Shown here in pieces: positions 31,811 to 40,026 of a stretch of 64,000 nt of DNA. The notes below the pieces were generated by a model. The model ran no database searches and was not told where the DNA came from. It worked only from the letters and a program-made list of their open reading frames with translations. The stretch is from a virus. The stretch spans positions 1 through 64,000 of the IMG/VR virus record IMGVR_UViG_3300009159_008968, one strand, 5' to 3'. A program made the translations under genes and the position numbers. The stretch's first letter is position 1; each line of letters begins with the position of its first letter.

Positions 31811-32227
31811 TTATTTTATTTGTATTACTTTTTTTGTTTCAGCTTTTTGCATTCTTGGGACTTTAATAGTAAGTACACCATCTTCTAACTTTGAACTAAT
31901 TGAATCCATATCGACATTTGGATTTATTTTGAAATTTCTTGAAAATTCCGTTGCAAAAGAATACTCATTCAAAATATACTTTTCAGTGTTTTTTTCTTCT
32001 TTTTTCCCTTTAACCAGCAAATCATTATTTTCCAATGTTATTTCAATTTCATTTTTGTTGAATCCGGGGACTACTAATTCCAGAACAACATCTTCTTCCA
32101 TTTCTTTGATGTTGGAATAGATTTTTTTACTAATTAAAGTTGTTGGAAATAAATTTTTTTCCAAAGTTGAGTCAAGATCTAATTTCATTAGATCAAATAA
32201 ACTGTAAGGGTTTGTAAGTGTTTTCAT
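31811..32227 (-). CDS. Hsp20 / alpha-crystallin small heat-shock protein
   Basis: A 138-residue protein with the alpha-crystallin domain in residues about 40-135: VVLELVVPGFNKNEIEITLE, NDLLVKGKKEE, FSRNFKINPNVD and the signature LEDGVLTIKVP. The N-terminal arm is short. These ATP-independent chaperones hold unfolding proteins and form oligomers. Phage Hsp20 proteins are known from cyanophages. Here it may protect phage proteins during rapid synthesis or act in assembly. Single-gene leftward unit with its own terminator. Confidence 0.88.
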   Translation of the reverse strand: MKTLTNPYSLFDLMKLDLDSTLEKNLFPTTLISKKIYSNIKEMEEDVVLELVVPGFNKNEIEITLENNDLLVKGKKEEKNTEKYILNEYSFATEFSRNFKINPNVDMDSISSKLEDGVLTIKVPRMQKAETKKVIQIK

Positions 32228-32292
32228 AATTTTTATATTTTTTTTAAATTTAAAACCACTTATTTCAAACCATATACCATTTGTATTTTAAT

Positions 32293-32610
32293 TTATTTTT
32301 CGGTCAATTTTTCTAGGCCGTCAAAAGAATTTGTGATAAAATGTCTTAGATCTATTTTTCCCTCTGACGTTTTGTCAATTTGTTCTCTTTTCTTTCCATT
32401 AAGAGCTCCTCCGGGGTTTTCTAATTGTTCTAAACCGTTTTTCCAATTAGTAAGTCTTTTTTCAAAACCCATCATTAAGTTATCAAAAGATTTTTGAGAA
32501 TATTGTTCTTTAGGAAATTTTGGAAAAACATTTTTATATCCAATTTGTCTTGCACGATTTTTTAAATCGTTAATTTCGTTCTTTAAATTTTCGTTTATTG
32601 AATATTTCAT
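32293..32610 (-). CDS. Small protein, unknown function
   Basis: A 105-residue helical protein beginning with a tag-like helix (INENLKNEINDLKNRARQIG). Its start overlaps the stop of the upstream gene by 4 nt, so both are coupled. No family recognised. Confidence 0.45.
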   Translation of the reverse strand: MKYSINENLKNEINDLKNRARQIGYKNVFPKFPKEQYSQKSFDNLMMGFEKRLTNWKNGLEQLENPGGALNGKKREQIDKTSEGKIDLRHFITNSFDGLEKLTEK

Positions 32611-32918
32611 TTTTCAGTTTTTTTAAAGTTTTTATTTTTTTGCTCAACTTGAGTAGTAATTACATTACAAGAATAAGGATAAACAGAAATTCTATTTTCT
32701 TCAACATTAAATGTTGCATGAATAATATCTAAATCATATTTAAAACCTCTTGTATCTTTTAAATAGCATTTTCCTTCAGCATTTTTCTTGTAAAGAATTT
32801 CCATGATTTTAGATGTTGCCTCATTAAACTCTTCATGAGTATCAAATTCAATGTGAACATAATCCCATTTACCATTTTTTTCTACTGGCTTTCTTTGAAT
32901 TGTTCCTAATATTTCCAT
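32607..32918 (-). CDS. Small protein, unknown function
   Basis: A 103-residue alpha/beta protein (KWDYVHIEFDTHEEFNEATS; HATFNVEENRISVYPYSCNV). No family recognised. It is the first gene of a two-gene leftward operon with a canonical host-type promoter at 32952-32983. Confidence 0.5.
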   Translation of the reverse strand: MEILGTIQRKPVEKNGKWDYVHIEFDTHEEFNEATSKIMEILYKKNAEGKCYLKDTRGFKYDLDIIHATFNVEENRISVYPYSCNVITTQVEQKNKNFKKTEK

Positions 32919-32951
32919 AAAATATTTTTTTGTTTTTTTAATTTACTTAAA

Positions 32952-32983
32952 CAAATATAATAATTATAAAATGATAAAAGCAA
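32952..32983 (-). promoter_or_regulatory. Bacteroidetes-type promoter
   Basis: Minus strand TTG (32983-32981), 21 nt, TATATTTG (32959-32952); 34 nt before ATG 32918. Confidence 0.65.
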
Positions 32984-32991
32984 ATATTTTA

Positions 32992-33420
32992 TTAAAAAAT
33001 TTCATAGTCAAAAACAGGTGTTAAAAAATCGTTTGTTTTATAATCACATTCTAATTTATATCCTAAATAATCAATGTTAAAATCCACAAACCTTACAACA
33101 TTTCCATCTTTATCATAAAAAAAGATTTTTGCAAAATCTATTTTTTTAAAATCATCAATCCAATCATTTATACATAAAGTGCTTTTAATTAATAAATTTT
33201 TTTTATTATTATATTCAACTAATTTAAAACCTTTAATTCTATTAGGGCTTATTTTAATATCTTCACCTTCTAAGTGAACTGAAAATCTATTTTGTAAAAA
33301 AAAATTACTTTCTCCAAGTAAAATTGGATATTCTTTTTCTAATTTGAATTCTTCTAAAGGATTAAAATCATTAATGAATTCAAGTAAAATATTTTTTTTA
33401 TTCCTGAGTCTATTAAACAT
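32992..33420 (-). CDS. Beta-rich protein, unknown function
   Basis: A 142-residue protein with a strongly strand-like second half (KGFKLVEYNNKKNLLIKSTL, VRFVDFNIDYLGYKLECDYK). This could be a small tail or baseplate domain, but no family is recognised. It starts 9 nt after the coiled-coil gene ends, so it is in the same operon. Confidence 0.5.
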   Translation of the reverse strand: MFNRLRNKKNILLEFINDFNPLEEFKLEKEYPILLGESNFFLQNRFSVHLEGEDIKISPNRIKGFKLVEYNNKKNLLIKSTLCINDWIDDFKKIDFAKIFFYDKDGNVVRFVDFNIDYLGYKLECDYKTNDFLTPVFDYEIF

Positions 33421-33429
33421 GAAATAGAA

Positions 33430-34248
33430 TTAAATTCTATCTTTATATTTTAGAATTTTCTGCATTTTTATAGCATCAAGAACTAAACCAGTTCCATTCT
33501 CTAAAACTATGTTCAATTCTTTTGATAGTGCAGCTTCTAAAAATTCAAAACTTAATCTTGTGTTTCCAATTAAAAAACCTCTTTCAGTAAATTTTACTTG
33601 AAAAGGAGCTTTTGTTGATTTATCAAAATTAACAACTAAAGTTTTTTTCTTATTAATTGGTGATTCCTGTTCTTCCATTCTTGCAAATTTTCTTTTAATC
33701 ATAAAACCATATTTGTCCAAATAATCTTCATCTTCTCCTTCCAAAGTTATTTTTGCTTGAGGAGCTGGAACTTTTGCTTGTTGAGCTTTGGCTGCATCTT
33801 CACTAGTTTTTATTGTTTTACCAATCTCAGCTTTCATTTTTTGATCTTCTCTTATTTCATCCTGAATTTGTTTCATTTCTTCATTTTTCAATTTGAGAAA
33901 TTCTTGCTTATCTTTAGCTATATCATTAATAGTATCAACAATTCTATTTCTCTCTTTTTCTAATCTAGCTAATTCTAATCTAATTCTTTTTTGCTCTTCA
34001 GGGCTTTTGGTTACATTATAAGCAGCCTTCTTTTGAGTTATTTGTTCTAAATTATATTTTTGACTTTCTTTTGTTTTTATTTCTAATTCTTTGTCTTGTT
34101 CCTCTCTATTTTTAATAGATTCTTGTGCAACTTTTAAACGATCTTGTTTAGTTTTAATATTATTATCTAAAGTAGACGCATAATTCTTGACAGTGTCAGT
34201 AAAATCTGTTGCTTCATTTATAAAAATTTTAAAAATTTTACTTCTCAT
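33430..34248 (-). CDS. Coiled-coil protein with tag-like start
   Basis: A 272-residue protein: N-terminal RSKIFKIFINEATDF (tag-like), a long coiled coil over residues 25-160, and a C-terminal 85-residue domain (TLVVNFDKSTKAPFQVKFTE, FEFLEAALSKELNIVLENGT). No family recognised. The rod-plus-domain layout suits a scaffold or internal structural protein, by analogy only. A late-type motif lies 23-34 nt upstream. Confidence 0.55.
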   Translation of the reverse strand: MRSKIFKIFINEATDFTDTVKNYASTLDNNIKTKQDRLKVAQESIKNREEQDKELEIKTKESQKYNLEQITQKKAAYNVTKSPEEQKRIRLELARLEKERNRIVDTINDIAKDKQEFLKLKNEEMKQIQDEIREDQKMKAEIGKTIKTSEDAAKAQQAKVPAPQAKITLEGEDEDYLDKYGFMIKRKFARMEEQESPINKKKTLVVNFDKSTKAPFQVKFTERGFLIGNTRLSFEFLEAALSKELNIVLENGTGLVLDAIKMQKILKYKDRI

Positions 34249-34270
34249 TCTTTGAATAATGGTATTTCTA

Positions 34271-34282
34271 AATAATAAATAG
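34271..34282 (-). promoter_or_regulatory. Candidate late promoter (CTATTTATTATT)
   Basis: Motif 23-34 nt before ATG 34248. Confidence 0.45.
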
Positions 34283-34293
34283 TATAAAAAATA

Positions 34294-34313
34294 AAACCAC
34301 CCGAAGGTGGTTT
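34294..34313 (-). terminator. Intrinsic terminator before the coiled-coil gene
   Basis: Eight-pair stem AAACCACC/GGTGGTTT with a 4-nt loop, followed on the minus strand by TTTTATTTTTT. It ends the leftward transcript containing 34336-34518. Confidence 0.8.
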
Positions 34314-34335
34314 CATTTTAGTTAACTTTTAAAAA

Positions 34336-34518
34336 TTATTGCCCCATTAAATTATTCATATATTCCCTAAACTTCTCTTCTTTTTTAATTTTTTCCATTC
34401 TAATTGCTTCTTTTTTGTCAAGTTTTTTAAGATGGGCAACTTTTTTTCTTTTCTGTCTTTTTTCTCCTAGTTTTTTAGCTCTTTCTGAGGCGTTTTTGTC
34501 TTTTTTAGGCTTTTTCAT
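34336..34518 (-). CDS. Small lysine-rich protein
   Basis: A 60-residue protein, about half lysine and glutamate, predicted as one long basic helix. It could bind nucleic acid or be packaged with DNA; no family. It lies between the 544-residue protein gene and a terminator on the same strand. Confidence 0.45.
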   Translation of the reverse strand: MKKPKKDKNASERAKKLGEKRQKRKKVAHLKKLDKKEAIRMEKIKKEEKFREYMNNLMGQ

Positions 34519-34574
34519 AGTAAATTAAATTTACAAGAAAAATAATTAATTTAAATCAAAAACCGAATAGTAAA

Positions 34575-36209
34575 TTATCTTCTATTAATTTCATTTCTTG
34601 CTTCAGCAGCTTTTTCGTATTCCTCATTTTCAATTGCCCAAGCTAAATATGTATTTAATTCATCAATTGACATATCAGGTAATTTTTTAGAAACTAATTT
34701 TTCAGGAACACCAGTTTCAGTTTTCTTTCCTAAGATATCATCCAAAGCACTACTAACAAGATCACCTATCTTATTCATATCAGGTTCTCCAGCTATATCT
34801 TCCGGTTCCGGCATTTCATCATTTTGATTTCTATAATCTTCAATTTCTTTTTCAAGTTCATCAACCATTTTTTCTAGTTTTTGGATAGCTGTAGCTCCAT
34901 CATTTACCACTTCATCCATAAGTTGCAAGAAATCATCAGGTGCTAACATTCCAATTTTATTCAAAAGATAAGATACTATTGAGTAATCATTATTTCTTTC
35001 TTTTACTATATAATCAATACAATCATGTAAATATTTCCAAAGACGTGGACCAATTAATTTCATCCATTGTTCTTCTTCATATTTATCTGCTTGAGAAATT
35101 ACGTATTTACTCATTTCCTCACCATGTTCTTGAGCGATATCCTCAATACTTTGTAAGAAAAGTAACTCAACAGCAATTTTTGCAGTTTCATGTAAAAGAA
35201 TTAAAAATAATTTTGCTTGTGCTTTTCCTTCTCCTGATTCTTTATCAATTTCACATTTACCCCAATTTTGTCTTCCTGCTACTGGCATTTCTATTTTCCA
35301 TAGTTGAAATTCCACATTAGGCATGAATTTTTCATACAATGGATACAATCTATCATCAATAGCATCTAATGATGCCTTAACTCCGTCAAATAGCTTATGA
35401 GCTCTATAACCAGAACCCATCATCAGAGCATTTTGAATTTTTCTTTTATCAATGTATTTTTTTGCTAATTCTTTTTCTTCATCTGTTAATTCAGCTTCAA
35501 CAGCTTCAATTGGATTTTCATCATCCCCATCCATTTCAATATTTTCATCTGGAGTTAATCGTGCAACAATCATTTCTTTTACCTCATCAGGTAAACCAAA
35601 ATTTCTTGCTACAGTTTCAATTGCTAATTCTTCTAATTGTCTTTTATGACGAGATTCAATAGTCATAATAGATTGCAAAGAAGTATAAATAGCTTGCATA
35701 CTTAAATCACCAGCATCAACTAACGTATTGACAATTGAATTAAATTCTTCACTTCCAAGTTTTTCAAGTGTAGATTTATTCATTTGTTTTTTCTGTAAGA
35801 ATTCAATATCACTGAAAGGTGATGGTCCTTGACCTTCAATTCCACTTTTAAAGCTTGATGCAGGTTCTCCGTATCTTGGATTATCAATGTCCATAGGTGG
35901 TGCTTCTTTTAATAATTGACGAAATCTTATTCTTTCGTCATTTTCTTTTAAAAATTTTTTAATTTCATTAACACCATTTCCTTTTACAACTACCTCTTGA
36001 CCTTTATCTTCAGCCTTTGGATTAGGACGTGTATTAGGTCCCGGTTTAGGTATTTTTAAAGGATTAGGCTTTTTATCTGGGGTTGTTTTCGGAGGAGTTT
36101 TTACAGGAGCTGTTTCAGTATCACCTTCATTTTTCATTTTTTTCAAATGATTTTTGACTGCTTTCAAAACAATCTCTTTTAATTCGTGGTATTTAATTTT
36201 CTTTGACAT
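34575..36209 (-). CDS. Large tagged protein, putative structural/internal protein
   Basis: A 544-residue protein. Residues 1-25 are a tag helix (KIKYHELKEIVLKAVKNHLK), residues 30-75 a proline/lysine linker, and residues 95-470 a large helical region with LFLILLHETAKIAVELLFLQ as its most hydrophobic helix. The last 35 residues (MSIDELNTYLAWAIENEEYE, KAAEARNEI) look like a UVR motif, a two-helix protein-interaction module known from UvrB/UvrC. No enzymatic motif is seen; HETAK is not a zinc-protease motif. A late-type motif (ATATTTATTAAAAA) lies 13-26 nt upstream. A virion or scaffold role is inferred from tag, promoter and size. Confidence 0.55.
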   Translation of the reverse strand: MSKKIKYHELKEIVLKAVKNHLKKMKNEGDTETAPVKTPPKTTPDKKPNPLKIPKPGPNTRPNPKAEDKGQEVVVKGNGVNEIKKFLKENDERIRFRQLLKEAPPMDIDNPRYGEPASSFKSGIEGQGPSPFSDIEFLQKKQMNKSTLEKLGSEEFNSIVNTLVDAGDLSMQAIYTSLQSIMTIESRHKRQLEELAIETVARNFGLPDEVKEMIVARLTPDENIEMDGDDENPIEAVEAELTDEEKELAKKYIDKRKIQNALMMGSGYRAHKLFDGVKASLDAIDDRLYPLYEKFMPNVEFQLWKIEMPVAGRQNWGKCEIDKESGEGKAQAKLFLILLHETAKIAVELLFLQSIEDIAQEHGEEMSKYVISQADKYEEEQWMKLIGPRLWKYLHDCIDYIVKERNNDYSIVSYLLNKIGMLAPDDFLQLMDEVVNDGATAIQKLEKMVDELEKEIEDYRNQNDEMPEPEDIAGEPDMNKIGDLVSSALDDILGKKTETGVPEKLVSKKLPDMSIDELNTYLAWAIENEEYEKAAEARNEINRR

Positions 36210-36258
36210 TGTAAATTTACATTTTTAATAAATATAAAACAAAATTATTTAAAATAAA

Positions 36259-36282
36259 AAAAACCCACATTTCTGCGGGTTT
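36259..36282 (-). terminator. Intrinsic terminator of the ribonucleotide reductase gene
   Basis: Eight-position stem (36261-36268 with 36275-36282). One position is G.U on the minus strand and A.C on the plus strand; a long T run follows on the minus strand. Confidence 0.85.
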
Positions 36283-36302
36283 TTTAAATTATAATTATTC
36301 AA

Positions 36303-39300
36303 TTATCCACACTTGCTTAAACCGCATTTCGGACAACTTAAACAACCTTCAGTGTATTGTAAAGCACAATCTGGATCATTATTGACACATTTTGAATTTC
36401 TTGCTTTAGTACCATCTTTAATATATTTTTTAATAGTACGGATAATTCCATTTTTCCAAGTATCCAATCTTTCTTCGTCAAGATTTAATTTTTCTACCAT
36501 CTCTACAACATATTCCAATGGCATACCATGACGTAAAATACCAGAAATCATTTTTGCATAATTGTGATAGGTAACTTCAAATGCATTTGAAAGACCTTCA
36601 ACGACCATAACATCATCTGACTTTGGATTTATAATAAAATCATATCTTGATGCTTCTTCTAATTTTAATCTTCTAATTTGACCATTTTCAACATTTTTTG
36701 GAATTCTAAATGCATCTTCCAAACCAGTAAATATTTCATATGGTCTTCCATCTAATAAACCAACAAACGCAATCCATCTTTCACCTTTGTTCATAAATCT
36801 ATGAACTTGAGCATCTAAAAACTTAGGACGTTTTGGTGCGTGATTATCTTCAAATATTTTTTTCTTTTCTTCTTCTTTCTTAGTTTCTTCTGAAATCAAT
36901 ACACCACTTCTTGAACCGTCACGATATACTGTAATTCCTTTACAGCCGCTTCTCCAACCTGTTTCATAAACTTTACCAACGATTTCTTCAGTAATTTCAT
37001 TTGGAAGGTTTACGGTAACTGAAATACTATGATCAACATGTTTTTGAATTCTTCCTTGCATTTCTACTTTCTTCACCCAATTAACATCATTGGAAGTAGC
37101 TTTGTGATATGGGGATCCTTCAATTAAGTTTTTTATTTCAGTTTCGTTAAGATTTTCTATTTGAGCTTTATCATAACCTTTAGCTTTCAAATAATCAATA
37201 AATTTATGGTGAAACACCGGATAATTCTGCCAACTATCTCCAACTTGATCAACGAAATCAACTCTTGCATCTTTATCATTAGGATTAATTTTTCTTCTTC
37301 TCATATATGATATTAAGAATGCAGGTTCAATTCCAGAAGTTGTTTGAGTCATAATAGAAACAGATCCTGTAGGAGCAATCGTCAAAAGAGCAATGTTTCT
37401 TCTTCCGTACTTCATCATATCAGCATAAAGTTCCATATCTTCTTCTTTAATTCTATTGATAAAAGGATTATTTCCTTCTTTAATTGAAGCGTAAATTGGG
37501 AATGATCCTCTTTCTTTAGCTAAATTTACTGAAGAACGATAAGCTGATAATTTTAATTGTTTATGAACTTCTTCAGTAATATCATTTGCCTTATCTGTAC
37601 CATAAGTAATTCCTAAAGCTGCAACCATATCACCTTCTGCAGTTACACCAAGACCAGTTCTTCTACCTTGTGTACATTTGTGTTTAATGTTTGTCCAAAG
37701 ATTTTTTTCAGTTAATTTTAAAAATTCATCTTCTGGATCAGAATCAATTTTCTCTAAAATTCTATCAACTTTTTCAATCTCAAGATCAATTAAATCATCC
37801 ATTAATCGTTGGGCTATAACTGCATGTTTCTTAAATAAATCCCAATTGAAATAAGCATTTTCAGTAAATGGGTTTTCTACATAAGAATATAAATTTAAAC
37901 ATAATAAACGACAAGAGTCATCAGCACAAAGAGTGATTTCGCCACAATTTTTTACAGTAATTCCAGCAGAAACGATGTATTTATTATCATCGAATTTTGT
38001 AATTATATCATAATTGTGATTATCGTCTACTGTGATATTATAAACATCTTCATAACCATAAAATTCAACCGATTCTACTTTGTGATTTGTGGCTACTTGA
38101 TTTTTAAAATTATTCCAAGTTTTAAACCTGAATTCATTCTGAATAAATTGTGGTAAACTATGTTCTTTAGCATGTTTAAGCCATAATTTATAAGTTAATT
38201 TTCCGTTTTTTTCAAATATTTTTTCACCCTCTTTTAATAACTCCTCGTTGGTAACATTTAAATATCGTCCGTTTTCAGCACCATTATGAGTTGCAAATTT
38301 TAATTTCCACTCGTTAGACATTTTATAATATGGGTTATTTTTCCCTATCATTTTTTCTCTATGAATTAAATTATGATCCTCATGTAATAAAACTTCTAAA
38401 TTTTCATATCGGTCGTCTTTTGAATCAAAATTTTTATGATGAATTGCATATTTTTTTGAATCAACAACATTGTTTGATATGAATTCGTGTACAATTCTAT
38501 ATTGTCTTCTATTTCTAAATGCTCCACCAGACATTTTGGCTCCAACTGATGAAATTTGTCTATAACCATTTGATTCAAATGAATAAAAAGGATTCAATGA
38601 ATCACCTTTTTTTAGATCTTTTAATTCAACATATTTTAAATTTTTCGTCAAAATTTTGTGATCAGGAGTCGCTATTAATTCACTTCCATCATCTAAAACT
38701 AGTTTCCAAACTTCAGTTTTATTTTTAGTTAATCTTGGATTTCTACCCCATTTTATTTCTCTTTGACCCGTTTTTGAATTTACAGAGTACACTGGAACAT
38801 CTTTACCTTCTTCAGCAAGCTGTTTTATTGTGACTGCATTTCTTCCGTCAGCAACTGCAATTAAAGTATTTCCAACGATACATGGATTCGTTGAAATAGT
38901 TTTGAAACCTAAATCTGCGTAGCAATCAGGAATAGATTCACGAATGATCGTATCCCAAAATAAAATTCCCGGTTCAGCACGTTGCCAAGCATTGTGTACA
39001 ATCTTTTTCCATAAATTAGTTGCATTAACTTCTTTTGTGAAAGTTGGATTATTGCTATCAACAGGAAATTTTGCAGTAAATGGAGTTTCAGATAATGCTG
39101 ATTCCATAAATGAATCACTAATTCTTACTGATACGTTTGCACCAGTAACTTTTGTTGGATCCATTTTAGCATCAATAAAATCTTCCGCATCAGGATGAAC
39201 AATAGAGAATGATTCCATTAAAGCACCTCTTCTTCCATCTTGAGCGACTTCTCTAGTAGAGTTAGAAAATCTTTCCATATAAGGAACAACACCAGTACTT

Positions 39301-39812
39301 GTCAAAGCACTATTTTTTACAGCAGTTCCCTTTGGACGAATAAATGATAAATCAAGACCTACGCCAGCTCTTCTTTTTTGTAACTGTACTAATTCTTGGT
39401 CTAATTTTAAGATACCACCATAAGAGTCACCTTCATTAGAATTACCAATTACAAAACAATTTGAAATTGATACATATTGAAAATTATTTCCAATACCTGC
39501 CATTGGACTACCTTGGGGAACTATGTATTTAAATCTTTTAATTAAATCAAAGATTTCTTCTTCTCCTAATCCATTTTCATAGTTGGCTTCAATTCTCGCA
39601 AATTCTTTTGCAATTCTTTTATGCATATCATTTGGAGTTAATTCATAAATATTACCCATACTATCCTTCAAGGCATATTTATTAATCCAAACTTGAGCTG
39701 CTAATTCATCTCCTTCAAAATATTCTAAACAAGCTTTGAATACTTCATCTCTAGAGTAAATTTTTAAATTTTCATCCATTTTTTCTTCTTTTTTTTCGAT
39801 TTGTAATTCCAT
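36303..39812 (-). CDS. nrdJ: Class II (B12-dependent) ribonucleotide reductase with intein
   Basis: A 1169-residue precursor; removing a 312-residue intein (311-622) leaves 857 residues, a normal NrdJ length. The enzyme reduces ribonucleotides to deoxyribonucleotides using adenosylcobalamin. Seen: ATP-cone-free N-terminus, VPQGSPMAGIGNN, SISNCFVIGNS, KRRAGVGLDLSFIRP, active-site loop STNP/CGEI split by the intein, IALLTIAPTGSVSIMTQTTS (PTGS phosphate loop), GITVYRDGSRSG and the C-terminal cysteine tail (CLSCPKCGLSKCG). LDGRPYEIFTG near residue 1020 fits the class II C-terminal region rather than NrdA. It depends on host or environmental B12. Isolated leftward gene beside the replication cluster. 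Confidence 0.9.
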   Translation of the reverse strand: MELQIEKKEEKMDENLKIYSRDEVFKACLEYFEGDELAAQVWINKYALKDSMGNIYELTPNDMHKRIAKEFARIEANYENGLGEEEIFDLIKRFKYIVPQGSPMAGIGNNFQYVSISNCFVIGNSNEGDSYGGILKLDQELVQLQKRRAGVGLDLSFIRPKGTAVKNSALTSTGVVPYMERFSNSTREVAQDGRRGALMESFSIVHPDAEDFIDAKMDPTKVTGANVSVRISDSFMESALSETPFTAKFPVDSNNPTFTKEVNATNLWKKIVHNAWQRAEPGILFWDTIIRESIPDCYADLGFKTISTNPCIVGNTLIAVADGRNAVTIKQLAEEGKDVPVYSVNSKTGQREIKWGRNPRLTKNKTEVWKLVLDDGSELIATPDHKILTKNLKYVELKDLKKGDSLNPFYSFESNGYRQISSVGAKMSGGAFRNRRQYRIVHEFISNNVVDSKKYAIHHKNFDSKDDRYENLEVLLHEDHNLIHREKMIGKNNPYYKMSNEWKLKFATHNGAENGRYLNVTNEELLKEGEKIFEKNGKLTYKLWLKHAKEHSLPQFIQNEFRFKTWNNFKNQVATNHKVESVEFYGYEDVYNITVDDNHNYDIITKFDDNKYIVSAGITVKNCGEITLCADDSCRLLCLNLYSYVENPFTENAYFNWDLFKKHAVIAQRLMDDLIDLEIEKVDRILEKIDSDPEDEFLKLTEKNLWTNIKHKCTQGRRTGLGVTAEGDMVAALGITYGTDKANDITEEVHKQLKLSAYRSSVNLAKERGSFPIYASIKEGNNPFINRIKEEDMELYADMMKYGRRNIALLTIAPTGSVSIMTQTTSGIEPAFLISYMRRRKINPNDKDARVDFVDQVGDSWQNYPVFHHKFIDYLKAKGYDKAQIENLNETEIKNLIEGSPYHKATSNDVNWVKKVEMQGRIQKHVDHSISVTVNLPNEITEEIVGKVYETGWRSGCKGITVYRDGSRSGVLISEETKKEEEKKKIFEDNHAPKRPKFLDAQVHRFMNKGERWIAFVGLLDGRPYEIFTGLEDAFRIPKNVENGQIRRLKLEEASRYDFIINPKSDDVMVVEGLSNAFEVTYHNYAKMISGILRHGMPLEYVVEMVEKLNLDEERLDTWKNGIIRTIKKYIKDGTKARNSKCVNNDPDCALQYTEGCLSCPKCGLSKCG
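37947..38882 (-). other. Intein with HNH homing endonuclease inside ribonucleotide reductase
   Basis: Residues 311-622 of the precursor. Block A CIVGNTLIAVADG begins with Cys1, block B has TPDH (382-385), and block F reads VYNITVDDNHNYDII before the end ITVKN, followed by Cys623 as the +1 nucleophile. The penultimate residue is Lys instead of the usual His. A His-Me finger endonuclease (AIHHKNFDSKDDRYENLEVL, then HEDHNLIH) occupies residues about 455-485. The insertion sits exactly in the conserved STNPCGE active-site loop. Confidence 0.88.
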
Positions 39813-39852
39813 ATTTTTTGTTATTTTTTTATATTTTTCTTTTTGTTTTAGA

Positions 39853-39882
39853 CAAAAAAAACATCATTTTTTTTATGATGTT
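39853..39882 (-). terminator. Possible intrinsic terminator of the helicase operon
   Basis: Eight-pair AT-rich stem AACATCAT/ATGATGTT (39860-39867 with 39875-39882), followed on the minus strand by seven T residues. It lies 145 nt after the helicase stop. Confidence 0.6.
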
Positions 39883-40026
39883 TTTACGTAACTAATTGAT
39901 TATAAATGACTTATATTTATTTGGTTTAAAAAAAAATAAAACTTTTTTCTTTTACATAAATAATAAAAAATTAAAAAAAATTATAAATTATTAAAAACTT
40001 TTTTGTCGTTGAAAATGAGTTGGTTA

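Noticed and set aside
34940-35320. Plus-strand open frame of 126 codons
   Set aside because: Antisense shadow of the 544-residue protein gene, without promoter or family character.
39880-40026. Replication origin in the AT-rich gap before the reductase gene
   Set aside because: Only AT-rich sequence and a terminator-like hairpin are seen; no iterons or initiator sites.
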